A stretch of 64,000 bases of DNA, from positions 329,683 to 393,682 of the forward strand of contig CAYXTP010000001.1 of assembly GCA_964467985.1 (NCBI GenBank), read 5' to 3'. The notes under the pieces were generated by a model. That model ran no database searches. It worked only from the letters and a program-made list of their open reading frames with translations, and was not told the DNA's origin. The DNA is from GCA-2720975 sp964467985. GTDB lineage: Bacteria; Planctomycetota; UBA1135; GCA-002686595. The translations under genes were made by a program, and so were the position numbers. Shown piece by piece: positions 26,758 through 37,524 of this stretch; position 1 is the stretch's first letter, and every line of letters starts with the position of its first letter.

Positions 26758-27329
26758 GGGCGGTCCTCTCCGCTGGGCGCCGGGGCCAGGCCATCGTGGC
26801 GTTGACGCTTGGCGAGCACCATGACGCCCACGGCCGCGGACAGCAGCAGCACCGAAGCGGCCTCGAAGGGCAAGGAGTAGCGGGTGAACATGGCTTCGGC
26901 CAAGGCAGGCAAAGCGTCCAGGCCTTCCTCCGGCATGGCAAAGCCGTTCGTCGGCTCAGCCAAGTGGCGCGCGCCGCGCAGGATCCCGATCAGGCTGGCA
27001 CTTCCCAAGGCGACCGCGATGGCTAAGCCACCGCCGCTGCGCCTGCGGTCGTGAAAGAGTGGGTCGTCTTGTTCGCCATCCTCTTGGCTGAGCCCGCCCA
27101 GGTTGAGCAGCATGACCACAAACAGGAACAGGACCATGATCGCTCCGCCGTAGACCAGGATCTGGATGGCGGCCAGGAACTGAAAGCCCGCTAGCAGGTA
27201 GATGACCGCGAGGCTGGCGAAGCAGCTCAGCAGCGAGAGCACGCTGATCACGGGGTTGCGCGCCAGCACGACTCCCACCGCCGTCAGCACCGCCACGAGG
27301 GCTGCAATGTAGAAGAGGAGGTTTACCAC
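26754..27329 (-). CDS. nuoJ: NADH-quinone oxidoreductase subunit J
   Basis: Membrane subunit with five predicted helices, 191 residues. It has the typical start LLFYIAALVAVLTAVGVVLARNP-like segment (first 20 shown: LLFYIAALVAVLTAVGVVLA) and the conserved IQILVYGGAIMVLFLFVVML, which carries the pi-bulge helix known in complex I. It overlaps nuoI by 7 nt. Confidence 0.95.
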   Translation of the reverse strand: MVNLLFYIAALVAVLTAVGVVLARNPVISVLSLLSCFASLAVIYLLAGFQFLAAIQILVYGGAIMVLFLFVVMLLNLGGLSQEDGEQDDPLFHDRRRSGGGLAIAVALGSASLIGILRGARHLAEPTNGFAMPEEGLDALPALAEAMFTRYSLPFEAASVLLLSAAVGVMVLAKRQRHDGLAPAPSGEDRP

Positions 27330-27823
27330 CGCTCGTTGATCCTGCGGATGTAATCCAGGCGAGGTGCAAGTTCGGGCATGGTGCGCGAGAGTTTCTCGAT
27401 GTCGTAGACCAACGACTTGCGCGTGAATCCGGCCAACTCGAGCTCATTGCTCATGAAGATGGCGTCCTTCGGGCACGCCTCTTCACAGAACCCGCAAAGG
27501 ATGCAGCGCAACATGTCGATCTCGAACTTCTCCGGCTCGCGCTCGATCATGCGATCGGTTTCCTGCCCATCGATAGTGATGGCGTAAGCCGGGCAAGCGG
27601 CTTCACACAGACCGCAGGACACGCAGGCCAGGTTGCCGTCGATCAATTGCCGCAGGCGGGGTTGACCACGGGTCACCTCCGTCGTGGGCAGGGGCTCCTC
27701 GGGGTACTGGCGCGTGACCTTGGGCTTGAACATCTTGGCGAACGTGATCGACAGCCCGCGCAGAATTTCGGGCAGGTACAGCCGTTCCGCCAGGGTCAGT
27801 GTTTTGCGTTTGACGATGACCAT
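27323..27823 (-). CDS. nuoI: NADH-quinone oxidoreductase subunit I
   Basis: Peripheral-arm ferredoxin-like subunit carrying clusters N6a and N6b. Two 4Fe-4S motifs are present, CVSCGLCEAACP and CILCGFCEEACP, in a 166-residue protein. It lies 9 nt after nuoH and overlaps nuoJ. Confidence 0.96.
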   Translation of the reverse strand: MVIVKRKTLTLAERLYLPEILRGLSITFAKMFKPKVTRQYPEEPLPTTEVTRGQPRLRQLIDGNLACVSCGLCEAACPAYAITIDGQETDRMIEREPEKFEIDMLRCILCGFCEEACPKDAIFMSNELELAGFTRKSLVYDIEKLSRTMPELAPRLDYIRRINERW

Positions 27824-27832
27824 GGGTGTGCC

Positions 27833-28843
27833 TCAGGCGAGTGAGATGACTGCTCCAGTCACCAAGAGGTTCGCGAGTGCGAGGGGCAGGAATACCTTCC
27901 ATCCCAGGTGCATCAATTGGTCAAAACGGAAGCGCGGCAGGGTCCAGCGCACCCAGATGAACAGGAAAGCAAAGAACCCGGCCTTGGCGCAGAAAGAGCC
28001 CAATTCCACGAACCACGGGGCGTCTTCCCAGAAGGGAACCGAATAGCCACCCAGGAACAGTGTCGTGGTCAAGCAGGCCATGACGATCATCGCGCAGTAC
28101 TCGCCCAGGAAGAACAGGGCGAACTTCATCGAGGAGTACTCGGTGTGGAAGCCGGCCACGAGCTCGGGTTCGCACTCGGCGAAGTCGAAGGGGTGGCGGT
28201 TGGTTTCCGCAAAAGTCGCGATGACAAACAAGATGAACGCCAGCGGCTGGCTGAACAGGTTCCACGAGAGGGGGTTGCCCGTGTTCTGCGCCTCAGTGAT
28301 CGCTCGCAGGTCGAGGCTGCCGGTCATGGCCACGATGCACAGGATGACCAGGATCAGGGACAGCTCGTAGCTGATCATCTGGGCCGACGCGCGCAGGCCG
28401 CCGAGCAGCGAGTACTTGGAGTTGCTCGCCCAGCCACCCAGGATCACGCCATAGACCGATAGGCCCCCGATGGCCAGGACGAACAAGGCCCCGATGTCGA
28501 GGTCCGTGATCGACAGGTTGCCGAAGTCCTGGCCGAACAGGTTGACGTCACCCGCGAAGGGAATCACCGCCACGGTCATCATGGCCGGGACGGCAGACAG
28601 GATGGGTGCCAGGCGGAAGATCCAAGGGTTGGCTCCGTCCGGGCAGAGTTCCTCCTTGAAGATAAACTTCACGCCGTCGGCTAGGGGTTGCAGGATGCCC
28701 CAGGGGCCCACGCGGTTGGGACCGTATCGCAGCTGCATCCAAGCCGAGAACTTGCGCTCGGCCAGGGTCATCAACGCCGCGGCGCCAACCAGTACGCCGT
28801 AGATGGCGGCCGTCTTGATGACGACGATGAGCAGCGGGTTCAC
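27833..28843 (-). CDS. nuoH: NADH-quinone oxidoreductase subunit H
   Basis: Membrane subunit that helps form the quinone-binding chamber. 336 residues, with ERKFSAWMQLRYGPNRVGP near the start, GGWASNSKYSLLGGLRASAQ, and the acidic loop FAECEPELVAGFHTEYSSMK that lines the quinone site. Its start overlaps the nuoG stop by 4 nt. Confidence 0.96.
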   Translation of the reverse strand: MNPLLIVVIKTAAIYGVLVGAAALMTLAERKFSAWMQLRYGPNRVGPWGILQPLADGVKFIFKEELCPDGANPWIFRLAPILSAVPAMMTVAVIPFAGDVNLFGQDFGNLSITDLDIGALFVLAIGGLSVYGVILGGWASNSKYSLLGGLRASAQMISYELSLILVILCIVAMTGSLDLRAITEAQNTGNPLSWNLFSQPLAFILFVIATFAETNRHPFDFAECEPELVAGFHTEYSSMKFALFFLGEYCAMIVMACLTTTLFLGGYSVPFWEDAPWFVELGSFCAKAGFFAFLFIWVRWTLPRFRFDQLMHLGWKVFLPLALANLLVTGAVISLA

Positions 28844-30300
28844 GAGGAAAGTGCCTCCTCAGTCCGGTCGCTCGTAGAACCCAGTTCCCGAAGCAGGTCA
28901 CCTGTGCTGCGGATTCCCTGGGGCGCAGGACGCGCGGGGCGGATGGAGCCCTCGATGCCGTCTACGTTGATCCACGTCCCGCTGCGTTCGACTCGGTTGG
29001 GAACCCCGATGGCCACGTCCACTGCACGGTGATCGCTGCGACGGCATTCCATGATGACCAGACGCTGGCTGATGGGCAGGTCATCCAGGGCCGTGTCCCC
29101 GAGGAGATCCAGGAGACGTTCCCCAACGAGCAGCACGCAATCCGTGCCGGCACTCGCCGCAGCCCAGGCCTCGGCGTTCATCGCAGTCAAACCAATACCT
29201 TCCAGTCCGCGTCGGTTGGGGCAGGGATCGCCGGTGTGCAGCACGTCATCCGCAAGGTCGTTGGCCGGGGGCGAGAAGAACGCCGCCTGTGCGCCACACG
29301 CGGCAGCCAACTCGGACACAGCCTGGCCCTCTTCCACCGTCAGGTAGGGGGAAGCCAGGATGAGGGGCGCCTCGTGGGTCTGCAGGAGATTGCGAACCAC
29401 ACGCAAGGCATTGTCCAGCTCGGCCGGCACGAGTTCACCGGCTGTGTTGCGCAGGGCGGCGGGGCCCAAACGATCGCTACGGTTGAGCTCTGCTTCCGAG
29501 AACCGGCCCACATCGCACATCCAATAGCCGTTGACCGCTTCGTTCGGACGCGGCCGCATGCGTTTGACTTCGCCGTCGCGCAGGACTTCCGCCGAGATAG
29601 AGCATCCGCGGCTGCACTCCGAACACGTGCTCGGCACACGACTCAGGTTCCAGACCCGTGCCTGAAAGCGGAAATCCTTGAGGGTCAGGGCGCCAACCGG
29701 GCAGACGTCCGCCAGGTTGCCCTGGTAGTTGCCCGTCAATGGCGAGTCCTGCCAGGTTTCGACAACCGAGTGCGAGCCGCGTCCGCTGATGCAGAGCTGC
29801 GGGGTCTGGGGCACTTCATCCATGAAACGCACGCAGCGGCTGCAGAGAATGCAGCGCTCTTGGTCGAGGAGAATGACATCCCCCAGGTCCTTGCGTTTTT
29901 CTAGCGTGCGGCGCGGTTCACTGGTTCGGCTCTCTGCTTGGGATTCATCAAAGGCGTAGTCTTGCAGGTTGCACTCGCCGGCCTTGTCGCAGATAGGACA
30001 GTCGAGCGGGTGGTTCTTCAGCAGGAACTCGAGGCACTCGCGCCGGGAATCGTGGGCCGCCGGAGCGTTGGTGTTGACCACCATGCCCTCCGCCACGGGT
30101 GTGCGGCAGGCAGCGACCACGCGCGCGGGCCTCTCGCCTTGCTTGACCTCTACCTGACAAATGCGGCAGGAACCCACCGCCGACAGTCCAGGGTGGTAGC
30201 AGTAGTGGGGGACGTGCTCGCCATTGGAGTGGCAGGCGGCGATCAGCGGCTTCTGCGGGTCCGCTTCGATCTCGCGCCCGTTGACGGTGATTCTGATCAC
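28840..30300 (-). CDS. nuoG: NADH-quinone oxidoreductase subunit G, short form
   Basis: Iron-sulfur subunit of the NADH arm. The N-terminal 2Fe-2S domain has HYCYHPGLSAVGSCRICQV. HPLDCPICDKAGEC gives the His/Cys N5 cluster and CILCSRCVRF the N4 cluster. CSECSRGC with a further Cys 28 residues later resembles the N7 motif, known only in some bacteria (family spacing x27). The remaining molybdopterin-oxidoreductase-like part is much reduced: 486 residues against about 700-900 in many NuoG proteins, with no break in the frame. It overlaps nuoF and nuoH by 4 nt each. Confidence 0.94.
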   Translation of the reverse strand: MIRITVNGREIEADPQKPLIAACHSNGEHVPHYCYHPGLSAVGSCRICQVEVKQGERPARVVAACRTPVAEGMVVNTNAPAAHDSRRECLEFLLKNHPLDCPICDKAGECNLQDYAFDESQAESRTSEPRRTLEKRKDLGDVILLDQERCILCSRCVRFMDEVPQTPQLCISGRGSHSVVETWQDSPLTGNYQGNLADVCPVGALTLKDFRFQARVWNLSRVPSTCSECSRGCSISAEVLRDGEVKRMRPRPNEAVNGYWMCDVGRFSEAELNRSDRLGPAALRNTAGELVPAELDNALRVVRNLLQTHEAPLILASPYLTVEEGQAVSELAAACGAQAAFFSPPANDLADDVLHTGDPCPNRRGLEGIGLTAMNAEAWAAASAGTDCVLLVGERLLDLLGDTALDDLPISQRLVIMECRRSDHRAVDVAIGVPNRVERSGTWINVDGIEGSIRPARPAPQGIRSTGDLLRELGSTSDRTEEALSS

Positions 30301-31580
30301 GTGGACACCTCCGCGGGGGCGGGAATGAGGGCCTCGAATTCCGAGCGGAAGTGTCTGAGAGCGGCTAGCACCGGGAGAGCGGCGGCATCACTCAGGGCGC
30401 AGATGGTCTTGCCTGGGGTCATGCCATTGCAGAGGTCCGTGAGCAGGTCTATATCGCCACTCTGACCACGGCCATCCAGCAAGCGCGCAATGATCTGCTC
30501 CAACCACTCGGTGCCTTCGCGGCACTGACTGCATTGGCCGCAACTCTCGTGCTCGTAGAAGCGCGCCAACACCAAGGCTGAGCGCACGACGCAAGCCGTT
30601 TCGTCCAGGATGATCATGGCGCCGGTGCCAAACATGGATCCCGCGCCCTTGACGGAGTCGTGGTCCATGGGCGTGTCGAGCGTGTCGGCGGGCAAGACCC
30701 CCGTGGAGGATCCGCCGGGGAACCAGGCCTTGAGGGCACGGCCTTTCCAGATGCCGCCCGCGAGGTCTTCCACGATGGTGCGCGCCGGAATGCCGAGGGG
30801 AACTTCGTAGACACCAGGTTTTTCGACGTGGCCCGAGATGCCGCACAAGAAGTTGCCCGGGCTGGACTCGGTGCCCAGGGTGCGGAACCAATCCGCGCCG
30901 CGCTCGAGAATGAAAGGTACGTTGAAGATGGACTCCACGTTGTTGACCGTGGTGGGCTGACCCCAGAGGCCAAATCCTGCCGGGAAGGGCGGCTTGGGCC
31001 GGGGATGCCCGCGCTTGCCTTCGAGGCTTTCCATCAAGCCTGTTTCCTCACCGCAGATGTAGGCGCCTGCGCCCTTGTGCATGTGAATCTCGCAGGAGAA
31101 CCCACTGCCCAAAATGTTCTGTCCAACGAGCCCTGCCGCGCGCGCCTCATCGAGGGCAGCTTGCATGCGGTCGTAAGGCAAGCGGTATTCCCCGCGTACG
31201 TAGACGTAGACCGCCTCCAACCGCATCGCGTAAGCCGCGATCAGGCAGCCCTCGATCAGGCAATGGGGGTCTTCGCGCATGAGCACCCGGTCCTTGCAGG
31301 TTCCCGGCTCCGATTCGTCGGCGTTGACAGCCATGTAGCGCGATCGTGTGTCGGTTTCGTGGTTGGGCATGAAGCTCCACTTCAGCCCGGTCGGGAAGCC
31401 CGCGCCGCCGCGCCCCCGCAGGCCCGACTTCTTGACCTCTTCGGTCACCGCTTCGGGTTCCATTGAAGTCTCCAGCACCTTGCTGAAGGCCTTGTAGGCC
31501 CCATCACCCCGGGCAATCTCCAAGGTGTGCGAATTCTCCAGCTGCGCGCGTACGAGCAGGTAGGTCTCGAAGGAACTCAC
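30297..31580 (-). CDS. nuoF: NADH-quinone oxidoreductase subunit F
   Basis: NADH- and FMN-binding subunit with 4Fe-4S cluster N3. The preferred start is the GTG at 31580, overlapping the nuoE stop as GTGA (the frame is open to 31682). It gives 427 residues beginning MSSFETYLLVRAQLEN. Motifs: GLRGRGGAGFPTGLKW for FMN/NADH, SGHVEKPGVYEVPLG, and ESCGQCSQCREGTEW for the cluster. Confidence 0.95.
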   Translation of the reverse strand: MSSFETYLLVRAQLENSHTLEIARGDGAYKAFSKVLETSMEPEAVTEEVKKSGLRGRGGAGFPTGLKWSFMPNHETDTRSRYMAVNADESEPGTCKDRVLMREDPHCLIEGCLIAAYAMRLEAVYVYVRGEYRLPYDRMQAALDEARAAGLVGQNILGSGFSCEIHMHKGAGAYICGEETGLMESLEGKRGHPRPKPPFPAGFGLWGQPTTVNNVESIFNVPFILERGADWFRTLGTESSPGNFLCGISGHVEKPGVYEVPLGIPARTIVEDLAGGIWKGRALKAWFPGGSSTGVLPADTLDTPMDHDSVKGAGSMFGTGAMIILDETACVVRSALVLARFYEHESCGQCSQCREGTEWLEQIIARLLDGRGQSGDIDLLTDLCNGMTPGKTICALSDAAALPVLAALRHFRSEFEALIPAPAEVST

Positions 31581-32046
31581 TTGAGGCCTCCCAGGATGCG
31601 AGTCACAGCTTCGGCATCCAAATCTTCGTGGTACTTGCCGTCCACCACCATCATGGGGGCATTCGTGCAGGCCCCCTGGCACTCGACCTCTTCCAGATAG
31701 AACTGGCCGTCCTCAGAGCTGGATCCGCAGCTGGCGCCCGTGCATTGCTCGGCAGCCTGAGTAATCTCTTGGGCCCCGCGCAAGTCGCAGGAAATGTTGC
31801 GGCACACGCTGACTACGTGCTTGCCCACTGGTCTCAGGAAGAACATCGGATAGAAGGAAGCGACTGCGTAGACCTCGACCGGTTCCAATGCGAAGTACTC
31901 GGCGCAGTCGGTCAGGATCTCCGGGGAGAGCCAGCCGCCAAGTTCTTCTTGGCAGCGATGCAATGCAGGGATCAATCCGGCGCGGCCCTGCGGGTACTTC
32001 TTGCAGAGCTCGTCAAACTCAGTCCGGAGTGTTTCGGGCAGAGCCA

Positions 32047-32047
<1 letters not shown>
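31577..32047 (-). CDS. nuoE: NADH-quinone oxidoreductase subunit E
   Basis: Thioredoxin-like subunit with the 2Fe-2S cluster N1a. Cysteine pairs are VCRNISC (C-x4-C) and CQGAC (C-x3-C) before TNAPMMVVDG. The 156-residue length is normal. It abuts nuoD and overlaps the GTG start of nuoF. Confidence 0.95.
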
Positions 32048-33294
<1,247 letters not shown>

Positions 33295-33298
33295 GGGG

Positions 33299-33811
33299 TT
33301 AGGACGGTGCCCCTCCGCGCTCGCGATTCCACTGGTTGTAGAGTTTGTCCGGCTCAATGCCGCGGTGCGGGAAGTCCTTGCGAAGCGGGTGGTGCTCGAA
33401 GCCCTCGGGCATGAGCAGTCGGCGCAGGTTTTCGTGCCCATCGAACCGAATGCCGAACATGTCGAAGCACTCGCGTTCCATGAACGCAGCCCCGGCAAAG
33501 GCGCCCGTAGCCGTGGGTGCCGGTGTGTCCTCGTCGACACGCAGGATCAGTCGCACCCGGTCGCTGTGCTCCAGGGAGAGGAACTGGTAGTGCACTTCGA
33601 AGCGCGGACCCCGAACCTCCCCGTTAGCGTCCATGTGATCGATGGCCGTGACGAGGGTGATGGTCTCGAAACCCGCTTCTGGCGCAAGGCGGGGTAGGAC
33701 CTCGGTCAGGGCGTCGACTTCCATCTGCAGGGTCAGGATTCCATCCCGCGCGGGAGACTCCACGTAGGAATCTGCGGGAAGGATGGCTGCCAGGCGCTCG
33801 AGCGTCGTCAT
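33299..33811 (-). CDS. nuoC: NADH-quinone oxidoreductase subunit C
   Basis: 30-kDa-type subunit of the hydrophilic arm, 170 residues. It has ECFDMFGIRFDGHENLRRLL and the typical end PLRKDFPHRGIEPDKLY. It overlaps nuoB by 4 nt and lies 4 nt before nuoD. Confidence 0.95.
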   Translation of the reverse strand: MTTLERLAAILPADSYVESPARDGILTLQMEVDALTEVLPRLAPEAGFETITLVTAIDHMDANGEVRGPRFEVHYQFLSLEHSDRVRLILRVDEDTPAPTATGAFAGAAFMERECFDMFGIRFDGHENLRRLLMPEGFEHHPLRKDFPHRGIEPDKLYNQWNRERGGAPS

Positions 33812-34395
33812 GCCTTCTGTCCTCCGCTGCCCCTGGGAAGGGCCTGGTTGGGTGCCATGGAGAACTGCCCGGTGCCGGCTTCGTCACGCTCGCTGGGCGA
33901 GAACAGCTCCCGCGTGGGCGACTCGCGCTCGATCTTCTTCTGCAGCTTCAATATCGCGTCGATCACCGCGTCGGGACGCGGCGGGCAGCCCGGCACGTAG
34001 ATGTCCACCGGCAGAATCATGTCGACCCCTTGGACCACGGCGTAGCTGTCGTACATCCCACCCGATGAGGCGCAGACGCCCATGGCGAGAACCCACTTGG
34101 GGTCCGGCATTTGGTCGTAGATCGTGCGCGCCGCCTCGGCCATCTTCCAGGTCAGGGTTCCAGCAACGATCATCAAGTCACACTGGCGCGGGGAGAAGCG
34201 CGCGGCCTCCGCACCGAAGCGGGCCAGGTCGAACTTCGGCCCGATCATGGCCATCAACTCAATCCCACAGCATGAGAGTCCCAGGGGCATGGGCCACAGG
34301 CTGTTCTTGCGGCCCCAATTCACCAGGCTGTCCATGCGCGTGGCGAAGAAACCCGCATCGTCCGAGCCCAGGTTGGATTCGATCAGCGATCCCAT
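33808..34395 (-). CDS. nuoB: NADH-quinone oxidoreductase subunit B
   Basis: Carries cluster N2, the last iron-sulfur centre before quinone. The tandem cysteines are in LSCCGIELMAM, with MIVAGTLTWKMA and PVDIYVPGCPPRPDAVI. 195 residues, with a C-terminal tail a little longer than in many homologues. It overlaps nuoA by 13 nt. Confidence 0.96.
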   Translation of the reverse strand: MGSLIESNLGSDDAGFFATRMDSLVNWGRKNSLWPMPLGLSCCGIELMAMIGPKFDLARFGAEAARFSPRQCDLMIVAGTLTWKMAEAARTIYDQMPDPKWVLAMGVCASSGGMYDSYAVVQGVDMILPVDIYVPGCPPRPDAVIDAILKLQKKIERESPTRELFSPSERDEAGTGQFSMAPNQALPRGSGGQKA

Positions 34396-34757
34396 TGCAG
34401 TCCCCCCTTGCGCCAGACATAGACGAGAGCTGCGAGCAGCAGCCCAACGAAGAACAGTATCTCAGCGAACACCAGGCCGCCGACTCCAGCGGCACTGAAG
34501 CTTTCCGCGGCTACGGCCCAAAGCACCAGAAAAACCGACTCGACATCGAACAGGATGAAGAGCACCGCTACGAGGTAGAAGTGGATCGACAAGCGCAGGC
34601 GCGCCGTACCCTCGGAGGCCATTCCACATTCGTAGGAAGCTCCCTTGCCCACCACTTCGCGGTGACCTCCGAGCAGATCGGAGATGATCACGTTCACCAC
34701 TCCGAAGGAGGCCGTCAGGCCAACCAGCACGAGAATGGGGAGGTAGTGTTCGAGCAT
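34383..34757 (-). CDS. nuoA: NADH-quinone oxidoreductase subunit A
   Basis: Three-helix membrane subunit (124 residues) at the junction with the peripheral arm. The conserved loop YECGMASEG and FLVAVLFILFDVESVFL-type helix are present. First gene of the 14-gene nuo operon; the 235-nt gap upstream should contain the operon promoter, but I could not identify reliable boxes. Confidence 0.95.
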   Translation of the reverse strand: MLEHYLPILVLVGLTASFGVVNVIISDLLGGHREVVGKGASYECGMASEGTARLRLSIHFYLVAVLFILFDVESVFLVLWAVAAESFSAAGVGGLVFAEILFFVGLLLAALVYVWRKGGLQWDR

Positions 34758-34992
34758 GGAGAGGGCGCCCGCTAGTCCACGTCAGAAACAGTCGCGTGGG
34801 GGCGGGCCCGGTTGAAGAGATGCGTCGAGGAGCGTCAGGATCAGGGTGAACAGAGACGTGCAAAACACGGCCAAGTGTTCATCAAGCGCGAAGAGTCTAG
34901 CGGCCTCTGCGGGGGGGGCAATGGGTCGGCGGGCTACCTTGTGAGGGATCGCTGTCCGGCGCCTGGGATGGACTTGACCGGCCATGCCGCAC

Positions 34993-36570
34993 TCAGTCCT
35001 CAACCCGCACGAATCGGCCACCGGTGCCTTCTGCGAGTGCTTCGAGGGTCCCGTCGCCATCTGCCCCAATTTGTACCCCATGGATCACGACCCCGGTTCT
35101 GGCTCGGTAGCGTCGGAGGAACGGAGTCACCCAGTTGGCGCCGCTGGCTGTCTTGCCATCACACAGGAGCACCAGGGTGTCCACATCCAGCGCGTCGACA
35201 TCCAAGTTCCCTTCCCTGTCGATATCGAGGGCAGCCTGGACCCCCAGGCGCAGGTGCGTGCCCCCTTTCGGCCCCTGACGCTTGGCCCAGGTCTGGCCCG
35301 CTCGCACTTGACTGTCGGAAGCGACCTGCATGTCCGAGCGCCAGACCCGGGCCTTGTCCCCGAACACCACCAGGTTGAAGCGGCCCTGGGGGCTGAGGCC
35401 CGAAAGGTAGGACTCCAATTGGTGCAACACCTCGTCATGGCGAGTCCACGGCCGAGCTTTTGTGCCTGAAATACCAGGTGATCCGGGCAGAAACGGCACC
35501 GACATGGATCCTGACCTGTCCAGGATGAGCATCACCCGGTCTGAGCTGGGTCGCAGCCCAAAAAAAGCTGCCTGGCTGCGGGTCGTCGGATCATCTTCGG
35601 GAGGGGCAGAGACGGTTCCGGCCCGGACGTTGCCCCACCAGGACAGCCAGCGGTCCGGGTGTGGACCCAGGTCTAGACCCGAGCGTTGCTCGAGTTCGCG
35701 CGTGACGTCCCCCAGTACGCGCCGGACCGGCTGGCCTTCCCGCGCCCTCTCATCCCAGACCTCGAGGGCAGCGAGCAACAAGGGCACGGCCTTGCTATCG
35801 GGCAGGGACCAGGAGATCTCCGCCCCCATGGCCGCCGTGCGCCAGTCCTCGTCACCCAGTGCGCTGCGCACCAGCTTCTCCAGACTCGGGATCACGGCCT
35901 GATCGTCTTTCAACCGAATGCGCCGGAAGTGGGTGCGGGCGGCGCCCAGCCACTGGGGCGGGGTGTCCTGGGTGCGGCTGCTCAAGAGGCCCAGATAGAG
36001 GCGGTGCACGCTCTCTTCCCGCCAGCCCAGCAGGGCTTCGAAAGCTGCCCCCTTCAGGGCCTCTTCATTCGAGCGCGCTGCCACCAAGAGCGCTGGCAGG
36101 ACGGAGGGCTCGCCCCGCTCACGCAGCATCAGGGCTCCCGCAGCCCGTCGGTCCACAGGGTTCCCAGCACCCACCACCACAATCTCCCGGGCGATCCACT
36201 CACTCAACCTGGCATCCATCAGGAAAGAGAGTTCCCCCTCGGCCCGCGCCAGCATGCGCCAGCCATCGGCGGCGCGGTCGGGGTCGCCACTTTCGGTGGC
36301 CCCCAGGCCATATCCGTAGACATCCAAGAGGACGCTGGCAGCGTCCTGTCGCCTCTCGCGCCCCACCCGCGCTGCTCCCCGCAATTCAATGAAGAGCTGC
36401 TCGGCGTCCTCCCAATCGTCCTCGCCTAGGGCTCGCGTGCGGTCTGCAAATCGACGCCCGTAGCGGTCCATGTCGAACACGGGATCGCGAAGGGCTGCCC
36501 CGCTGGTCCAGGAACCGAGCGGCAACAGGAGCAGAGCCAGAGCGTGTACGCGGCGCATGCCTACCACCAT
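34993..36570 (-). CDS. secreted VWA-domain protein
   Basis: Exported protein of about 525 residues with an N-terminal signal (ALALLLLPLGSWTSGA). The middle is helical with a HEAT-like character (RRAAGALMLRERGEPSVLPALL), followed by a C-terminal von Willebrand factor A domain. The MIDAS motif is DRSGSMS; RFNLVVFGDKARVW, a GGTHLRLGV loop and TLVLLCDGK follow the usual order. Likely a calcium- or magnesium-dependent binding protein at the envelope. An ATG 12 nt downstream (36558) is an alternative start. Confidence 0.85.
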   Translation of the reverse strand: MVVGMRRVHALALLLLPLGSWTSGAALRDPVFDMDRYGRRFADRTRALGEDDWEDAEQLFIELRGAARVGRERRQDAASVLLDVYGYGLGATESGDPDRAADGWRMLARAEGELSFLMDARLSEWIAREIVVVGAGNPVDRRAAGALMLRERGEPSVLPALLVAARSNEEALKGAAFEALLGWREESVHRLYLGLLSSRTQDTPPQWLGAARTHFRRIRLKDDQAVIPSLEKLVRSALGDEDWRTAAMGAEISWSLPDSKAVPLLLAALEVWDERAREGQPVRRVLGDVTRELEQRSGLDLGPHPDRWLSWWGNVRAGTVSAPPEDDPTTRSQAAFFGLRPSSDRVMLILDRSGSMSVPFLPGSPGISGTKARPWTRHDEVLHQLESYLSGLSPQGRFNLVVFGDKARVWRSDMQVASDSQVRAGQTWAKRQGPKGGTHLRLGVQAALDIDREGNLDVDALDVDTLVLLCDGKTASGANWVTPFLRRYRARTGVVIHGVQIGADGDGTLEALAEGTGGRFVRVED

Positions 36571-36612
36571 ACGGCGGCGCCAAGGCCATGCGCTGCACGA
36601 GTTTTGCCCGTT

Positions 36613-37524
36613 TTAGGGCAATTGGGCCGGTTGGCGACTGGGCTTTTCCAACCGCTTGCCCGAACCGTCCTCGCTTCCCTGAGAAATGACAAGTTCCAGC
36701 CCCGCACCATTCATATTCCCCTTCTCGCCCCCGTACGGATTGATCACCTGGGTCGTCACGATGGCGACCATGGAATGTCCCTGGCGGAGGGCCGGCCAGG
36801 GGCCGAGGACCAGGGCCTGGTCCGGCGACAAGCTCGCCTGGGTCTGAACGCTTTGAGTGATGAAACAAGGCGTCTGAATGGTCACCGGCACGTGCGTGCC
36901 GGGCAAACGCACCTCGGCCGTACCCATGGGCATGTTCGCCTGGGCCATGCGGAGATCCACATCAAGATTCACACTGCCCGCAGAGCTCGCCCTGGCGCGC
37001 AGTTCAACGAACGTGCCATCTTCTGCCACGGACACGACCGGATCGGCCATCATGGACCACGGCTGCTGTTGCGTCATGGTCACTTCAAAACCACTAATGA
37101 AGGCCTGCTGATTCTGGATCGAGATTGTCCCGCGCTGACCGCTGTTGGTCACGATGTGTGGGAAGGCGATCGTCTGTCCTGAGTCGTCTGCCTCTCGTAG
37201 TTGTGCGCCAAGTGCCTCGGTTGCCGGCCGTTCCACCAAGCGTCCCATGCCTGTCGATTCCTCCGCCGGGACCATTAGGGTCGCAATCTCGTTGCTCACC
37301 TCAATCAGTTCCATCCTGGTCTCGATCTGCAGGGGATTGCCAGCGGCCTCCTCATCGCCTCCCGGTTCCCACTCCCCAAACTCCCCAGGCCCGTCCGCAG
37401 CCAAGCGGGCCGTGTACTCAACCGGGACTGAACTCAAAGCGTGCAGGACCGGCAACCCCTCATGCGTGGAAGGCGTAACACAGGCACAGAAAGCAAGGGC
37501 AGCGGCGATGGGGAGCAGTTTCAT
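36613..37524 (-). CDS. lipoprotein with secretin-like segment
   Basis: The ATG at 37524 gives a lipoprotein signal with a cysteine-rich end (ALAFCAC) and 303 residues; the frame is open to 37575. The segment FPHIVTNSGQRGTISIQNQQ resembles the start of the secretin domain of type II/IV systems, and later stretches are beta-rich. At this size it cannot be a whole secretin, and no secretion gene is adjacent. Function unknown. It lies 42 nt before the VWA gene on the same strand. Confidence 0.7.
   Translation of the reverse strand: MKLLPIAAALAFCACVTPSTHEGLPVLHALSSVPVEYTARLAADGPGEFGEWEPGGDEEAAGNPLQIETRMELIEVSNEIATLMVPAEESTGMGRLVERPATEALGAQLREADDSGQTIAFPHIVTNSGQRGTISIQNQQAFISGFEVTMTQQQPWSMMADPVVSVAEDGTFVELRARASSAGSVNLDVDLRMAQANMPMGTAEVRLPGTHVPVTIQTPCFITQSVQTQASLSPDQALVLGPWPALRQGHSMVAIVTTQVINPYGGEKGNMNGAGLELVISQGSEDGSGKRLEKPSRQPAQLP

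Noticed and set aside
34782..35081. Minus-strand frame of 99 codons with a hydrophobic stretch upstream of nuoA
   Set aside because: It overlaps the VWA gene, has no ribosome binding site and the hydrophobic run is brief; probably chance.
36604..36621. Hairpin TTGCCC/GGGCAA at the end of the secretin-like lipoprotein gene
   Set aside because: It includes the stop codon and is followed by A residues, not T, in the direction of transcription, so it is not a convincing terminator.
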